This document shows positions 52,690-64,000 of a stretch of DNA of 64,000 nucleotides, piece by piece (position 1 is the first letter of the stretch; every line of letters starts with the position of its first letter). The notes beneath the pieces were generated by a model. That model ran no database searches. It saw nothing but the letters and a program-made list of their open reading frames with translations, and was not told where the DNA came from. The stretch covers positions 434,001 to 498,000 of the forward strand of contig JAKUHH010000025.1 in the NCBI GenBank assembly GCA_022701365.1, read 5' to 3'. Origin of the DNA: Mycocentrospora acerina. Lineage: Eukaryota > Ascomycota > Dothideomycetes > Pleosporales. Both the position numbers and the translations under genes were made by a program.

Positions 52690-55600
52690 TGCGAACTTCA
52701 GTATGAAGAAAACGTGTCAGGTATTACTCCGCAGTACTCTTAAGTGAATGGCGATAAATTTTTAGAGGATACCACTCGATGAGAAAATAATTTATTATCC
52801 ACAAAGCAAATTTTTAATGCGAGGGCTCAAGCAGGTGGGTGTATTGAAAGCATAATCGAATGTCAGCTCGATGCAACATCGCCCCGAGCTTCCCCGCAGG
52901 GAGCCCCACACTTTAGGTAATGGCGATAGACGACCGATTTCAGCGAGTTTTACTGAAGCTTGTGATATGTCTGCAGGTAAAAACATAGATAGAATAGGCA
53001 AGTGAACTTTGCGAATAATACAATATCAACCTGGACCTAGAATGTCTGCTTCCATTATCTGCTTTGTCAACATTACGTCCTTCAACTCTGATAAGATCTT
53101 ATCTTCTTTAACAAAGAGAGGGGAGGATGACCAAGCCTAGTATATGTTAAAGTCTTTGAGCGACAGTGCAAGAAATTACTTGAAGTATAAGTGCTGGAGA
53201 ACACAACTTCACGTCCTTCGCATGTAGGCGATATCAAGATCGTGATATTTATAATTTGAAGAAAGTCTTGGAACACTGTGAGACTATGCTCGTCAGGAAC
53301 TGTGGCGTCGGATCGTGCACCCAACTTTCATAACAAAGGTATCAAGAGTATCTTCCCAGCCGTCCGACTGCCTCGGCATGCGAATATGGCGCAACGACGC
53401 TGTGCGCCAGCCGTACAAACACTATCTATGGCTATCTAAGTTTGACGGTAATTGACTGACTCGACAACAGCACCCGCTAACGAATGAATAGCCGATCCCG
53501 TAAAGGTGCGTCACGGATCTCAAATCTCATATCTCAAATCTTGATCCTGCGGGAAGATACCGAGAGCCCGTCCAGCCGCTATCAATGGCAGAGCACGGGT
53601 AAAATCTAAGGAAACTCTATTTGACCCTGAGAATTGTATGTATTGCCGATTGGCAATTGTTGCCTCGATGAATATCTTGGTGTGAGCTTACCTTTCAAGA
53701 AGGGTAGGGGTGAACTGGGTTCATGCCCGATAAAGTCTGATGAGGTAACATTATGTCTTGTAGAAAGTCTAGAAAATGCTGTTACACGATTAGTCTCGCC
53801 TTACAACATGGTGCGTTGTAATGAAAGTTCTGATTGCTCTTCTGACAATCAATGTTCTTTGGATAACAAACAAGCGGAGAAACAAAAAGTACAATGCAGC
53901 CTACGTTTCTCCCCTCATCGTTCTTTACTTTCTGTGTAAATGTTCTAGATAGCCAGCTACATTGAATCTGGATGAATTTCGATGCACACGGAAAACATGC
54001 CCGCAATCTGATGGCGTTGTAATTGTGTCGCTTTGTTGCCGCGCGGTGCTGCTATGCTGTGCCATCCAGTCTCGACGCAAAACGGTGGTGTCAGTGGAGG
54101 CATGTTCATACCTTACGACCTAGTGAGAAGTTTTCACAATTTTCGCTGAATCCATTGAGGGGTTGGACACACTGGGCGATTTGTCCGTGATGTAGAGCAA
54201 CAGTCGGGCGGGAGGTTGATTGTGTGTGCGTAATAGATTCACATTACTTAGCATCTCCGATACGCGAAGTAGTTTCCGGGGTCTGTTAGGAGATCTGATC
54301 TACGATCGCAAAGCCGTAAATTCGTCAACACCAGGCAAGTCGGCAAGGCCCAGATGATGACTTCGTGGTAGTCTGTTGTTTGGAAGTAGCAGCGAAACCC
54401 GGTTCAGCGTTGCTTCTATCACACACGCCTCGCGGAAATTGAGCACGTTTAGCTTTGCGCACAAGACACAGGATACAAGCCTCCTTTGATCTGCTGCTGT
54501 GTCGGTTTCAAGCAACAAGCATCACCTTGAAGCATGTCTGGCTCTGGTCTGACTCATCATCCTAGCGGCGGGATTCGGAGGCTCCCAGAATGTCCAAGAG
54601 CCTCAACAAAGAGCCTCACAACGATAACCTGGTCCCGGTTTCTGGCAAGACATCCGTCGGGGAACTGTCTGGCTCTCCGACACGACTCAACAAAGAAAAA
54701 ATGTGCTGCCGCGCACGACGTGCCCTGATGCGCTGTCCGCTAGGTGCTCGGATCGATCGTCTTTGGTCCGAACTCCAGTAGACCCTTGCATTGTTATCAG
54801 ATTATGAACATGGGCCGACAACGGAAGAAGGAAATTTCTCATCTCCCGAGGTGACTCTGAGTCGCTTGCCGAGCCGATAGATTCTTGCGCGAGAACATGG
54901 GCAAGTCACGCCAACGTGGCCAGAGACGGGCAACGAAATTTTTCTACAGCGTCTCGAATAAGAACTGGACAGCACTGAAACTTAATCGGATGACATAATG
55001 TTTCGGGATTTTCAGGACTTGGCCGGAACCGTCGGGGAGCCATACATGTCCGTCTCGCCTATTGACGGGTGGAGACGAGGGGACTGTGCACCGTGAGCTG
55101 GCAGTTGAGCATAGACGACAACAATGAAAGCAAAAAGGTTTGCAAAGGAGCTGCGCGCCGGCCACAATTCATGATGCACGCCACCACGGGCCAATACGAA
55201 ATTCGTTGCTGGTGGTTTGCACGTTGCGCCACAACGACCATCGCGCCGATCTCCACGTAGCAACAAACCCCTCTTCGATGCCGCATGACGAGCGCAAGTC
55301 TGCGAGCGTGGGATGATAGGTTTTCGCTTATCCATGTTGAGAAGGGTGGCCCCTGCTCACTACCATGTCACGCTGTACGGCCCGCACAGAAAGTGCGGAG
55401 AAGGTGGAGCCAATCGTCCAGTCGTGTCGGGCAAGCGACGGGCGTGCAGATACGACGACCAATCGACTGCCATGGCAGCTTGCATGCGAGGGGTAGAGGG
55501 AAGCGCTGCATATCTAAAGTTAAGGTCCGGGGGCGGCTGGTGCCAGCCAGCTGGTGTTGAGACGCGCAGCGGCGTTGGATGCGAGGGGTTCGTAACTGCC

Positions 55601-56545
55601 TAACTGTTATCGTATTATTTGCCTCCCCGTGCCGTTGTTGATGGCCGTGGCGGCATGTCTGGGCCTTTGCGAAAACTTCTTCCTGTTGCGTGTGCGACGG
55701 GAGCGGTTCGGTGTTGGAAGTAGACCGCGTCCAGATCCCGCCAGGTAGATGAAAACTAAAAGGCGCTACAAATGAGGGCTTGGGCCTGGCTCGGTCCTGT
55801 TGCGGCGGCCCGTGGAAATAGTGTGGTCCATCTTCATGGAACAAGCACCTCCTTGGGTCATATGAGACTAACTGCTGGTGTGATTTGCAATGGGAATGAA
55901 AAATCGTCCGAGTTGGACATGTTATTGTGAGAACCTGTGGCCAAATGTCACCAAGAAAAAACACAGGAGAGAGTGGTGATCAATGTGCGCATGGTTACTT
56001 TTTCCATTTGCGATGCCTAAGCAGCGACTGACTAACTAAGTATATGCTAAAGCGGAAAGGAGACGCATCAATGATGACGTCCGTGAGAGTGAGAGGGATA
56101 TCCAGCCATGGATTCAATCGCCTTTGAATCCTCCGACTCCAATGTGAGCAAATTTTGACTCCGGCCCCGAAATGCTCGTGATAACATGAAGACACGAGCG
56201 ACCACCCGATACAATGCCTGGGTAGTATTCCAAATGGAAACAACAATAGGGATATAAATACTTTTGATCGTACATCGCCGAAAATTCATGGCGTTTGACA
56301 TAGGAAAATAGTACGCCTGCTGAAACAAACACGCGGCGAACAATATGCAGTCAACAAACTCCACGGTTCAATGCCCTGTCCCGGTCGGTAGAAGCGCCGA
56401 GATGAATGCGGATATGACAAAAGCGTACTCCATGATGCGCGCTGAAAGGGTCGTAGCCATCCGGTCTGGCATGGCATGATTGATACTAAACTCCTTGAGA
56501 TGATGGCACAGTTGCAGAAAAGGAGAAACAGTGAGATGCGACCGC
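52690..56545. other. Gene-poor region, 3.9 kb
   Basis: No recognisable gene. Minus-strand frames at 52795-53001 and 53082-53324 have protein-like composition but do not connect into a gene by clear splice sites. A short tandem atctcaaatctcat segment lies near 53518-53541. Later frames, for example 55368-55964 (-), are long only because the region is GC-richer. The right end is the 3' flank of the Ecl1-like gene. Confidence 0.4.
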
Positions 56546-57001
56546 CTAGTACTGCGTGTGTTGCCTCTTCATATCTCGCGTTTGGTCAAAGGCACGTGAG
56601 TAGCTATTGAGTTGAGTGGCAGCCTGTGCGGTGATGCCTGATGAAGTTTGGGAACCGTTTGAAGCAAGTGATGACCGTGATGATGAAGGAGTGAGGCTGC
56701 GTTGTGACTGCCTGGTAGTTGTTGACGGTGCAAAGTATGAGCCGTTCGCTGTTGGGTAGTAATGGTATGGACTAGAAGGCGCCTTGTATGCTGAAAAGTT
56801 GACTGCTGGTGGGAGGTAGAAGCCGCTGTTGGAGGAAGATGTCGAGGAAGCCGATGATGACAGCTGTGACGATGTTTGTGTGCTGCCAGCCTTTTCCAAG
56901 TCCGCCAGCCGGCAGGATTGAGAGCAGTAGGCACCACCCTCTGCGATTTGACGATCGCAAGACAAGCAGAAGTCGAGAGACCAGCCCATTTCGGAAGCCA
57001 T
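56546..57001 (-). CDS. ECL1: Ecl1-type life-span regulatory factor
   Basis: A small protein of the Ecl1 family, whose fission-yeast members extend chronological life span and respond to sulfur, amino-acid and zinc limitation. The product is 151 aa from one exon. The N terminus carries the diagnostic motif W-S-L-D-F-C-L-S-C-D...YCSQSCRLADLEKA, with Cys at about 12, 15, 26 and 30 forming the zinc site. The remainder is Ser/Thr/Tyr-rich, with SYFAPST, RSLTPSSSRSSLAS and a Gln-rich end. Filamentous-fungal members share this layout: a short Cys motif plus a disordered tail. It stands alone with several kilobases of gene-free DNA on either side, fitting a strongly regulated starvation gene. Confidence 0.9.
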   Translation of the reverse strand: MASEMGWSLDFCLSCDRQIAEGGAYCSQSCRLADLEKAGSTQTSSQLSSSASSTSSSNSGFYLPPAVNFSAYKAPSSPYHYYPTANGSYFAPSTTTRQSQRSLTPSSSRSSLASNGSQTSSGITAQAATQLNSYSRAFDQTRDMKRQHTQY

Positions 57002-60000
57002 TGGGAAATGTGAGGATGGTTTGTTGGTTGGTTTGTTGGCTGGTTGTTAGGCGCCGCGGAGTAGTAGGCGGCTGGGTGAGATGAGCGTTGATGTTCTTGT
57101 TTTGAAGAGAAAAGGGAGGTAGATGTAGTTGAAGAGAAGAAGTTTCAAGTGGGAGTCATGAGAAGGTTATGAGTCTTCAGCGGAAGGGCCAGCAGATGGT
57201 AGGTAATGTGGAGACGGGAGCAGGCGACGAGGATAGTCTTAAAGAAGGCGCGCTCAGGCACACCCCACGCACTTTAGCGTCGACAGGGATACCTTGCACC
57301 ATGCACGCACATACGCCAAGGAAATAATTTTCTCGAGCCGCTGTACCCTTCTCTCTCATGCACCCCTCTCGTACGCAAAGCGCACTAGCTTAATGTCTGC
57401 GCCATGAGCGTCGCTCCAGTGAACAGGTGCAGAGCGGGCGGCCTGTAATTCGCTCATACAGAGATATGCCCACCAAGGTGCTGACAATACGCTGCCTCAC
57501 TGTGGCGAAACCATTCGCTCAACACAAGAGATTTTCACTCACTTGCAGCTCCCAGCATTGGCTCTAGTGCTGGCTTCAGTGTGGCAGATGTTGAAGGAGG
57601 GTGCCAGGAAAAGCCGATCATCGCAATGATGAGCAGACCAGCTTCGATTGTGTAGCAGCGCTATGCCAGTGTGCGATACGCAATCAACCTCGCTGGATGA
57701 CGAATTATCACGCCTACACAATATCCATCCTGTCGGCTAGTCATCTGTTCTACCCTGCGCCGGATGAATGATGTGAGAGAAAATGCAAGCGTTGCCTATT
57801 CAAGAATGGCATGGTCTAAACAAAAGTGCGCAGAATACCGGTCTTAGCGGTCATGGGGCTGATCTCCTCACGCTCACGCACTGCTTGACGACACGATGCC
57901 GCTGGTGCTCCACGGCTCCACACACTGTTATTCCCGCAGCATCTTTACCTTCAACTGCAGATGCCTGGCAGTTGTGTCTCTCGTTGAATATAACCGACAT
58001 GACCGAAAACTGGGGACTGTGCTCGCCATCTTTGGTGATATGGCGAACAGATGTCATGATTGACGGACGCAGCGGCAGGTCCACATTACACTTTGAGCCC
58101 TGCAGCTGATCCAGATATGCCCGTTTCCCTTCACCACCCACAAGGTCCCTCGTAAGCAGGTTTTGTGCGTGGGATGCCATCAAACCCACTCAGCCCTGCA
58201 AGATCACGAGCTCGAAATGCAAGTATATCTCATAGCGTTCGAGCTATGGTTCATCGTGACCCAAAACAGGACAGCCACCGATTGCGACTATCGAAGACGT
58301 TATCTGTCGCAATTTCCGCTGCCCACTTGAAGATTTCAAATGAATCCATTTTTAAGGATTTGGGAAGTATAATGCTGATCGTTGACCAAACTCTGTGGCG
58401 CAAGCAAGATTCTGTTGAAACACCCCAAATTCAACTGCCATCTTCAAAGGATCTGGAAGCAATGTCTCATATCATCTCAACAATTTGTAGCTATCTCCGA
58501 AGAACCAAACGACGCGCTCCTCCAGGAGCGATGGATTGTCAGACACAAAGCGTCTCGGAGGTCACCCAATGCTTCAGGGAGAGAAGCCCCCTTCGCTTCG
58601 CTTCGCGCTCAGCGCATCCGGCCGTGCTGTCCCAATGCGGGAGCGGCACGTCCACTTGGGCCTTCTTCGGACAGTCCGAGGGCAATTAAAATAATGATCG
58701 GTGGTCAGAACGCCTGTTTGGAGATCATGTTGTTCATGGCTGGCGTTATTTAACAAGCAAGCGTAAACCTTCAGCTCGGTAAGCGACCAAGATTACGCGC
58801 GTGCGTGCCTTTCAGAGCAACCTGTCAAGTGCGCCCTGCAGCAGGCTGGCTGAGCGAGCAGCGCCTCTTGGTGACTTGCAGATGGCGGCATACGATTTAT
58901 TCGTCCGTTGTCCGGGAGAACATATAGAAGGCAAACCCCCATGTTGCTTTTCAAGCCTCGTGTCAGGGAAGCATCCTGTTGGAAAAGCTGCAGGAACGGT
59001 GGGTGCAAGATGAGCTAGCTTTTTCTTGTATATCTGTCACGGCAAACGTAGCGATCTCCCTATGCAGTTCAATCACCGCAGACACCGAGCGCGAGATAAA
59101 AACAGCATAACAGGGTCCGTGAGGATCACAGTGGCTTTGTTTCCCCACAGTGATTGCGGACGCTAGCGTTCTTTGCGACACTCTGTGCAGCATGCTACAG
59201 AGGGGGCAATGCGTCGCGTACACTCTATGAGAGTGTCGATGCCTTCCTTCATCAGCCCCTTGCTGTGACAGAGACTCGACATTTGACAAGCAGGTGCGTC
59301 TTCGTTTTGTGTGTTTGCAATCTCACATGGGCAAATTCACTCGTGCCACAAGTTGCGCAACATCACGGTCCTTGACGCCACGAGCACAGCACAAAGCTTG
59401 CATACAACACAAGCTCCTACCATGTGCGATACTGACAAGCCTCGTCCCCAGACTGTCGATATCGTGTAACCTGCGGTAATCAATTTTGAACCTTCCAGCA
59501 CGGCCCCCCAATCGCACAGAAATCAATAGATAGATAGCAGCCTCGCTTGAGGAAGGAGGATCCATGATGACGGTCTCCCGAATCGGTCCGTTTCTAGATG
59601 CGGGGTTGGCGTGACCATGGCCGTGTTCCGTCCCGTGGTGCATGGAAGGAAGCCCTTTCTACCCAAGGGCGCATATCTTGCATTGCGAAATGGCGTGGGG
59701 GTCAGTCCTTTCGATATTCCCATCAGGTCATTCACGTTGCGGGTCGGACACGAATAGGACTGGGGTGTGTTCGCGCAGGAAGCAAAGTGCAATATCACGT
59801 CATCCATCTGTAGACGGGTTGTGCACATGCGAGAGCCCTAAACTGCCCAGCTCGCCCGGAGTATTTCGTACCTCCAATGCCAGAAACCCAAATGTTCTCG
59901 TCGTGTTTTGACTCAGTCTTGCGAGTCTTGCAACGGCTATGAATGCAAGGCCCACTGCAAGGTGGGGACGTCCCCTGCTCTCACCTCACAGAGAAGCTAC

Positions 60001-60059
60001 ATGGTGAAAACAACAACGCTCCCTAGGAACCCCTCCCAAAACACAACACGCGCACCAAA
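57002..60059. other. Gene-poor region, 3.1 kb
   Basis: This includes the long upstream region of the Ecl1-like gene (first ~150 bases rich in gttggttgg/ggttgg repeats near 57020-57050). No family-recognisable frame is present. A (cttcg)n stretch lies at about 58594-58608. The last ~100 bases are A/C-rich leader of the nucleotidase gene. Confidence 0.45.
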
Positions 60060-61166
60060 ATGGCAGTACCCTACTCTACCGAGCTCGCCCTTGCCCTCCG
60101 TGCGGTACACAGTGCCTCGCTCCTGACCAAGTCCGTCCTGCGTACGCTCAAAAACCACGTCTCCGCCGAAACAAAACCCGACTCGTCCCCCGTCACAATC
60201 GCCGATTTCGCCGCACAGGCTCTCCTTGTTGCAGCCCTGCACGCCGTGTTCCCCTCGGACACGTTCCTCGGTGAAGAGAGCGCGGATGCGCTGCGTGAGA
60301 ACGAGGGACTTGCAGACCGTGTCTGGGAACTTGTGCAACAACACCGAACGGGTGATGCGCATGGCCAGGATGTAGGAGCTTTGACATTGCCAAGCAGCAA
60401 GGAGGACATGTTTGATTTGATTGATCGCGGAGGCAAGGCGACGAAAACGGACGAGGGCAGGGTGTGGGTTATGGATCCTGTAGATGGAACGGCGACGTTT
60501 ATGCAGGGGCTGCAGTACGCTGTTTGCTTGTGTCTGCTCGTCGATGGCGTGCAGGAGGTCGGCGTAATCGGATGTCCTAACCTTGCCTTCAATGTGCACG
60601 GCCCGCTGGGGCAGACAAGGCTCCACGAAGACCAGGTCGATGAGGCGGGCTATGGTGTTGTTTTGTCTGCAGTTAAGGACCAGGGAACATATGTACGCGC
60701 CATGCACGCTGACAGTCTCGGAGAACCGCGACATGTCGATCTCACGCACCTCCCGACAAAGGAGCCATCTGCGCTCAACTTCGTTGAGAGTACCATAGGC
60801 AAGACGTCACTCTCGCAAGCGGAACACGAGGCTGTCGCGGAGACGCTCGGTGCAAGCTGGCCTGGCACCGTTATCTGGTCGCAGCAGCTGAAGCATGTTG
60901 CACTAGCCCTGGGCTCAACAGATGTCATGGTGAGGATCCCCAAGACAAATGATAGGTTCACGTGTGTGTGGGACCATGCTGGTGGACATATTTTGTTCCA
61001 GGAAGCTGGTGGTGTGATCAAGGACTTTAATGGTGGGAATATAGACTTTTCCCAGGGCCGCCATATCAAAGGGGAGAAGAACTACGGCATGATTGCCACT
61101 ATGCCGGCGCTGTTTGAAAGAGTTGATCGGGCCGTCAAGGAGGTTCTCTCGCGCCGGCAGCAATGA
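60060..61166 (+). CDS. MET22: 3'(2'),5'-bisphosphate nucleotidase, Hal2/Met22 type
   Basis: A Li/Na-sensitive Mg-dependent phosphatase of the inositol monophosphatase superfamily. It removes the 3' phosphate from PAP and PAPS, supporting sulfate assimilation, RNA processing and salt tolerance. Single exon, 368 aa, close to yeast Met22 (357). Metal site residues are visible: D49 in VTIADF, E72-E73 in FLGEES, D139 and D142 in VMDPVDGTATF (the more usual form is DPIDGT), and W304-D305 in CVWDHAGG. The motif ETKPDSSPVTIAD near 36-49 and GGVIKDFNG near the end are typical. An Arg/Gln-rich tail ends the protein. The gene lacks introns. Its 3' end converges on VPS29. Confidence 0.95.
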   Translation: MAVPYSTELALALRAVHSASLLTKSVLRTLKNHVSAETKPDSSPVTIADFAAQALLVAALHAVFPSDTFLGEESADALRENEGLADRVWELVQQHRTGDAHGQDVGALTLPSSKEDMFDLIDRGGKATKTDEGRVWVMDPVDGTATFMQGLQYAVCLCLLVDGVQEVGVIGCPNLAFNVHGPLGQTRLHEDQVDEAGYGVVLSAVKDQGTYVRAMHADSLGEPRHVDLTHLPTKEPSALNFVESTIGKTSLSQAEHEAVAETLGASWPGTVIWSQQLKHVALALGSTDVMVRIPKTNDRFTCVWDHAGGHILFQEAGGVIKDFNGGNIDFSQGRHIKGEKNYGMIATMPALFERVDRAVKEVLSRRQQ

Positions 61167-61609
61167 CGCAGTCGATCCATCTCACCAAAATAATGCGGGC
61201 ACAAGGAATCGTCATGCTGTGTGAGGCGATAAGCTTGATTGGGTTTGAAGGAGAGAGCGGCGAAGTTGTGGAGCCTCGCCGAACGGTAGCCACACTGCAG
61301 TATGTGCCACAAACTGTGGGGTGAGCGAACATGAATGATGCCTGGATTATTGAGCGTTATACTCACCAATTGGATGTGATACAAACTTGTCCGTGCAATA
61401 TAGTTTATGTGACTAGATCCTGCTTCCAACCGTGAAGACCGGGGGAGTAGAGCCGCTGTGGCACCACAGAGACGGCTCAGGAGAGAACCCCACTCGCTTA
61501 ACAAGGTCAAAGTAAAGATACTGAAGTTGTGAAACCATAAATTAGGTTACCACTTCCGAATCATGCATTCCCTCATTGAGCTGTCTAAAGCCGTTCCCTT
61601 CCTTGTTGT
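61167..61609. other. Convergent spacer
   Basis: 443 bases between the nucleotidase and VPS29, probably both 3' UTRs. Confidence 0.5.
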
Positions 61610-62469
61610 CTACGATGCACCACCGCCATTCTTCCGAAACGACACCTTCTCTACCGCAACGTTCTCGTTCCCCTCTGCATCCTTGCGCAATTGGTACACA
61701 TACAGCACCAGCACGTCCCCCTGAACCTGTCACTTTGTTAGCCGGTCGTTCCACTGTATCCCCCTGAGTAAAAGACGCAAACTCACATCCATGAGCACAA
61801 AGCTAGGCGTAGGTTCCTCATCCTCAGACCACCACCCTGTCGTCATCGCTCCCGTTGCGCTCCCTGGATTAACAAAGAACTTGCCCTCCATCTCGTATGC
61901 CTCGAACTTGTGTGTGCCACCCCACAGCAGCACATCGACATCCATCTGACGAGCGGCAATGAGCAGGCTGTCGCCATCGCCAGGTGGGATGATGGTGTGG
62001 CCGTGGGTGAAGCCTATACGCAGGGATCCATGCGTGACTACTTTTGAGAGTGCGAGATTCGGCGCTTCGACATCGAAGTCGCCTTTTACGATTTGTAGGT
62101 CCGGTGCAATGGCGCGGAGGAACTCGTAGGTTTCGCGGTCGGTGATGTTGCCTAGACAGAGAATTTGCCCGATTTTGCCCGGCGCAAGGAGCTTTTTGAA
62201 CTATAAACAGACGGGGTGTGAGTGCGGTTGCGCGTATATTTTCGTGTTTGTGTGAGAGGGAGATGGGATATGCTAGGTAGCTGAGGTAGATGCAGTAACA
62301 GAGAGGAATGGGCGGATAGGTGAACGGTGATGGCGTACTTTTGCTGGGATATCCTACGATTCCTGTAAGTTTGTGAGGTCTAGCATTGCGTGTGTGGTAT
62401 GTAGAGTCTTACTGCAGCTCTATCTGGTATGAATAGGTCGCCTAGGACCAGCACCAGTCGCGACGCCAT
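61610..62469 (-). CDS. VPS29: Retromer subunit VPS29
   Basis: A metallophosphoesterase-fold subunit of the retromer trimer, recycling receptors from endosome to Golgi. Four exons: 62469-62413, 62353-62339, 62200-61787 and 61726-61610, with introns of 59, 138 and 60 nt, all phase 0. Product 200 aa. Exon 1 gives MASRLVLVLGDLFIPDRAA. Exon 2 is only 15 nt and encodes DIPAK, completing the conserved LGD-x-HIP-x-R...IPAKFKKLLAPGKI region. Exon 3 carries ILCLGNITDRETYEFL, VKGDFD, GFTHGHTIIPPGD, LLWGGTHKFEAYE and NPGSATGA. Exon 4 adds VQGDVLVLYVYQLRKD and NVAVEKVSFRK, the expected C terminus. All family landmarks are present, so the exon chain is well supported. Confidence 0.95.
62339..62353 (-). other. 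VPS29: 15-nt microexon of VPS29
   Basis: The segment reads gatatcccagcaaaa on the minus strand, preceded by cgtag and followed by gtacgc. Without it exon 1 would hit a TAG at the nearer cttacag acceptor, or would splice straight to exon 3 and lose DIPAK. Confidence 0.85.
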
Positions 62470-64000
62470 TGTCAAGGTCTCGTGAATGTATTAGACAGCG
62501 CAAAGGTAGTGTAGAGGCAGTAAAATCCTTGCGCAGACTTGTACAAGAGCTAGACAGCAGAAACCCCGTTAGGCGCAAGATGTGGTGTGGCTGTGTGGGG
62601 AGCTTGGGGAAGCTATGCTGTCACTGTCACTCCAAAGGCGGTGGCAGAACCCAGGATCCGCTGTGATTGATGAGTAAGCCGCTCATACCTTGGCCTCAAT
62701 TCATGCCTGAGGTTCTCTGCACACTTTCAAAATCATAATCAACAATTCTAATGAACAAATTTTGTGCAAGCCCCGACGAAAGCCGAACACGAGAGGGACC
62801 CTGCGCGGGAGCTAGGATATCTTTATGCTTATTTGCGGTGATTACATGAACGGCAAAAGAAACTATTGAAACGGCAACCAAAGTCCAGCTCAAGGTATCG
62901 ATGTGCACTACCAGTCTAGTTTTGAGAAATGTGATGGAGATCTTACCATACAGATTTGAACGGAATACTCTAAATGCCGCATAATTTAGTTCTTTTTTTT
63001 TGTCCCAACATTACACTTCTGAGGAAACTCTCAATCTGGGTCTAGGATTAGCTCGCCATACCAAGTTGAGCGCAAGCCTGAATGGTCACTATCTATGTCT
63101 TCATTTCTGATAGCGTCTATTACTTCATGACTATTTTCTTGAAGTTAAAAAAAAGCCATCGTTGATATTTTGTCTCGTTGTCTTTGGGGTCAAGCCCACA
63201 AGGTCTAATCGCATAGAGTTGGTGAGATTCTGTCCAAGTGCAGACTATACCACCCTTACATCTCTTCATCCCTTCAACACAAGTATGATGAGACCACCAG
63301 GGTTCGTAGATAATACTTTGTTCCATTTCCTTCGGATATAACAACGAATGGGCCTGACTGCACAAATTTTCTAATATTTCAACGTTTTTCTTGGTCACCA
63401 AAGCGTATTCAGACTGTATCCGATATGTTTTAGGTCATATCCAAAACGAATTCTACTATAAAAAAAACTCCGAACCCAATTTACGAATTTATATTTTAGT
63501 TTGTAAAGGACCAATAACCAAAAGCAACGTAAAATCATTTTGTTGGCCTGGGAAAGTGGTACAGACAAAAGCTTGTCATAAGGACGCATGTCGTTACATA
63601 AAGCTCATCTGGATCACATTCATCCCTTTATCAACTCTTCATAAAGTTTGCAACTCGGAAATAGGCATTCGTAATAAATATGCTCGTGTGCAAAATTGTT
63701 CTCAAATTTTAGCATATATTGATTCGTCAAGTCTAAACATCAATAGATCATCCAACGATGTGATTCATTTCTCCGGAGGGTCCTCAATACACTTGCTACC
63801 GATGTCTCAAGGGCGGAAGTAATTTGTAATCTGCCATCCAAAACCAAACATGAAACACCATCTCTTTATTGTACGTGGGTGCTTGTTCTGGCAGTCTCTA
63901 CTTCCACTCGGAATCTCAACTCGTCACCACGCGCAGAAACACTTGTGAAATCGACTCTTAGCCCCGAGTAGTCAACAGCGTATAAATTAAAGCCTGGGAT
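62470..64000. other. AT-rich right end with unresolved open frames
   Basis: VPS29 promoter, then about 1.3 kb of AT-rich DNA. On the minus strand a stop-free stretch (about 63005-62696) has hydrophobic sequence (TLSWTLVAVSIVSFAVHVIT) but no ATG. A second minus frame at 63120-63401 encodes Cys/Trp-containing sequence (YEPWWSHHTC, CKGGIVCTWTE). A plus frame at 63391-63822 overlaps upstream frames. None has a convincing start, splice chain or family. They may be exons of a small lineage-specific gene extending past the window, or relics. Confidence 0.35.

Noticed and set aside
52795..53324. Possible two-exon minus-strand gene upstream of TDA10.
   Set aside because: The two frames could not be joined by credible splice sites, and no family was recognised.

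Overview
The window is nuclear DNA of a filamentous ascomycete (Pezizomycotina). Short introns of about 47-140 nt with GTRNGT donors and CTAAC/CTGAC-like branch sites interrupt many genes. The set ECM33, ICE2, UPS2, KSH1, VPS29, TAF13, UTP25, eIF3f, an Ecl1-type factor, a Dal5-family transporter and a Zn2Cys6 regulator is typical of that group. Gene content and style suggest Dothideomycetes, perhaps Pleosporales; that placement is inference. I assembled 22 protein genes and one intron-containing tRNA-Asp. Splice junctions were chosen by reading frame, splice consensus and remembered family sequence; none has been checked against RNA.

Layout. 1-14.8 kb: a two-exon zinc-ribbon protein (+), the GPI-anchored wall protein ECM33 (-), tRNA-Asp (+), a 692-aa disordered protein with a coding minisatellite (+), mitochondrial ribosomal protein uL3m (-), and a 737-aa Zn2Cys6 protein fused to a maltose-acetyltransferase-like domain (-). 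14.8-20.3 kb is a 5.6-kb gene-poor stretch; its only clear signal is a TATA plus pyrimidine-tract core promoter near 16.1 kb with no convincing ORF behind it. 20.3-32.7 kb: ICE2 (-) and MYG1 (+) divergent, UPS2 (-) and a Dal5-type MFS transporter (+) divergent, then a single-pass surface protein (+). 33.2-42.2 kb is a dense housekeeping block: UTP25/eIF3f divergent, TAF13/KSH1 divergent, and an AHC1-like zinc-finger protein.

43.8-51.1 kb is an accessory-looking block: a fungal protoglobin divergent from an NmrA-type NAD(P) protein, an orphan 314-aa protein, a cis-CaaD/tautomerase-3 protein, a DJ-1/PfpI protein and an orphan 96-aa cysteine-rich protein. 51.8-62.5 kb holds TDA10, an Ecl1-like longevity factor isolated in about 7 kb of gene-free DNA, a bisphosphate 3'-nucleotidase of the Hal2 type and VPS29. 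The last 1.5 kb is AT-rich with open frames that I could not resolve into a gene.

There is no sign of a secondary-metabolite backbone cluster, intact transposon, CRISPR or viral sequence. The most interesting items are the Zn2Cys6-acetyltransferase fusion, which lacks the expected catalytic histidine and carries a duplicated Cys/His knuckle; the protoglobin/NmrA/tautomerase/DJ-1 neighbourhood; a 15-nt microexon in VPS29; a KSH1 first exon whose only coding content is the ATG; and a stop-free, frame-preserving intron in eIF3f.
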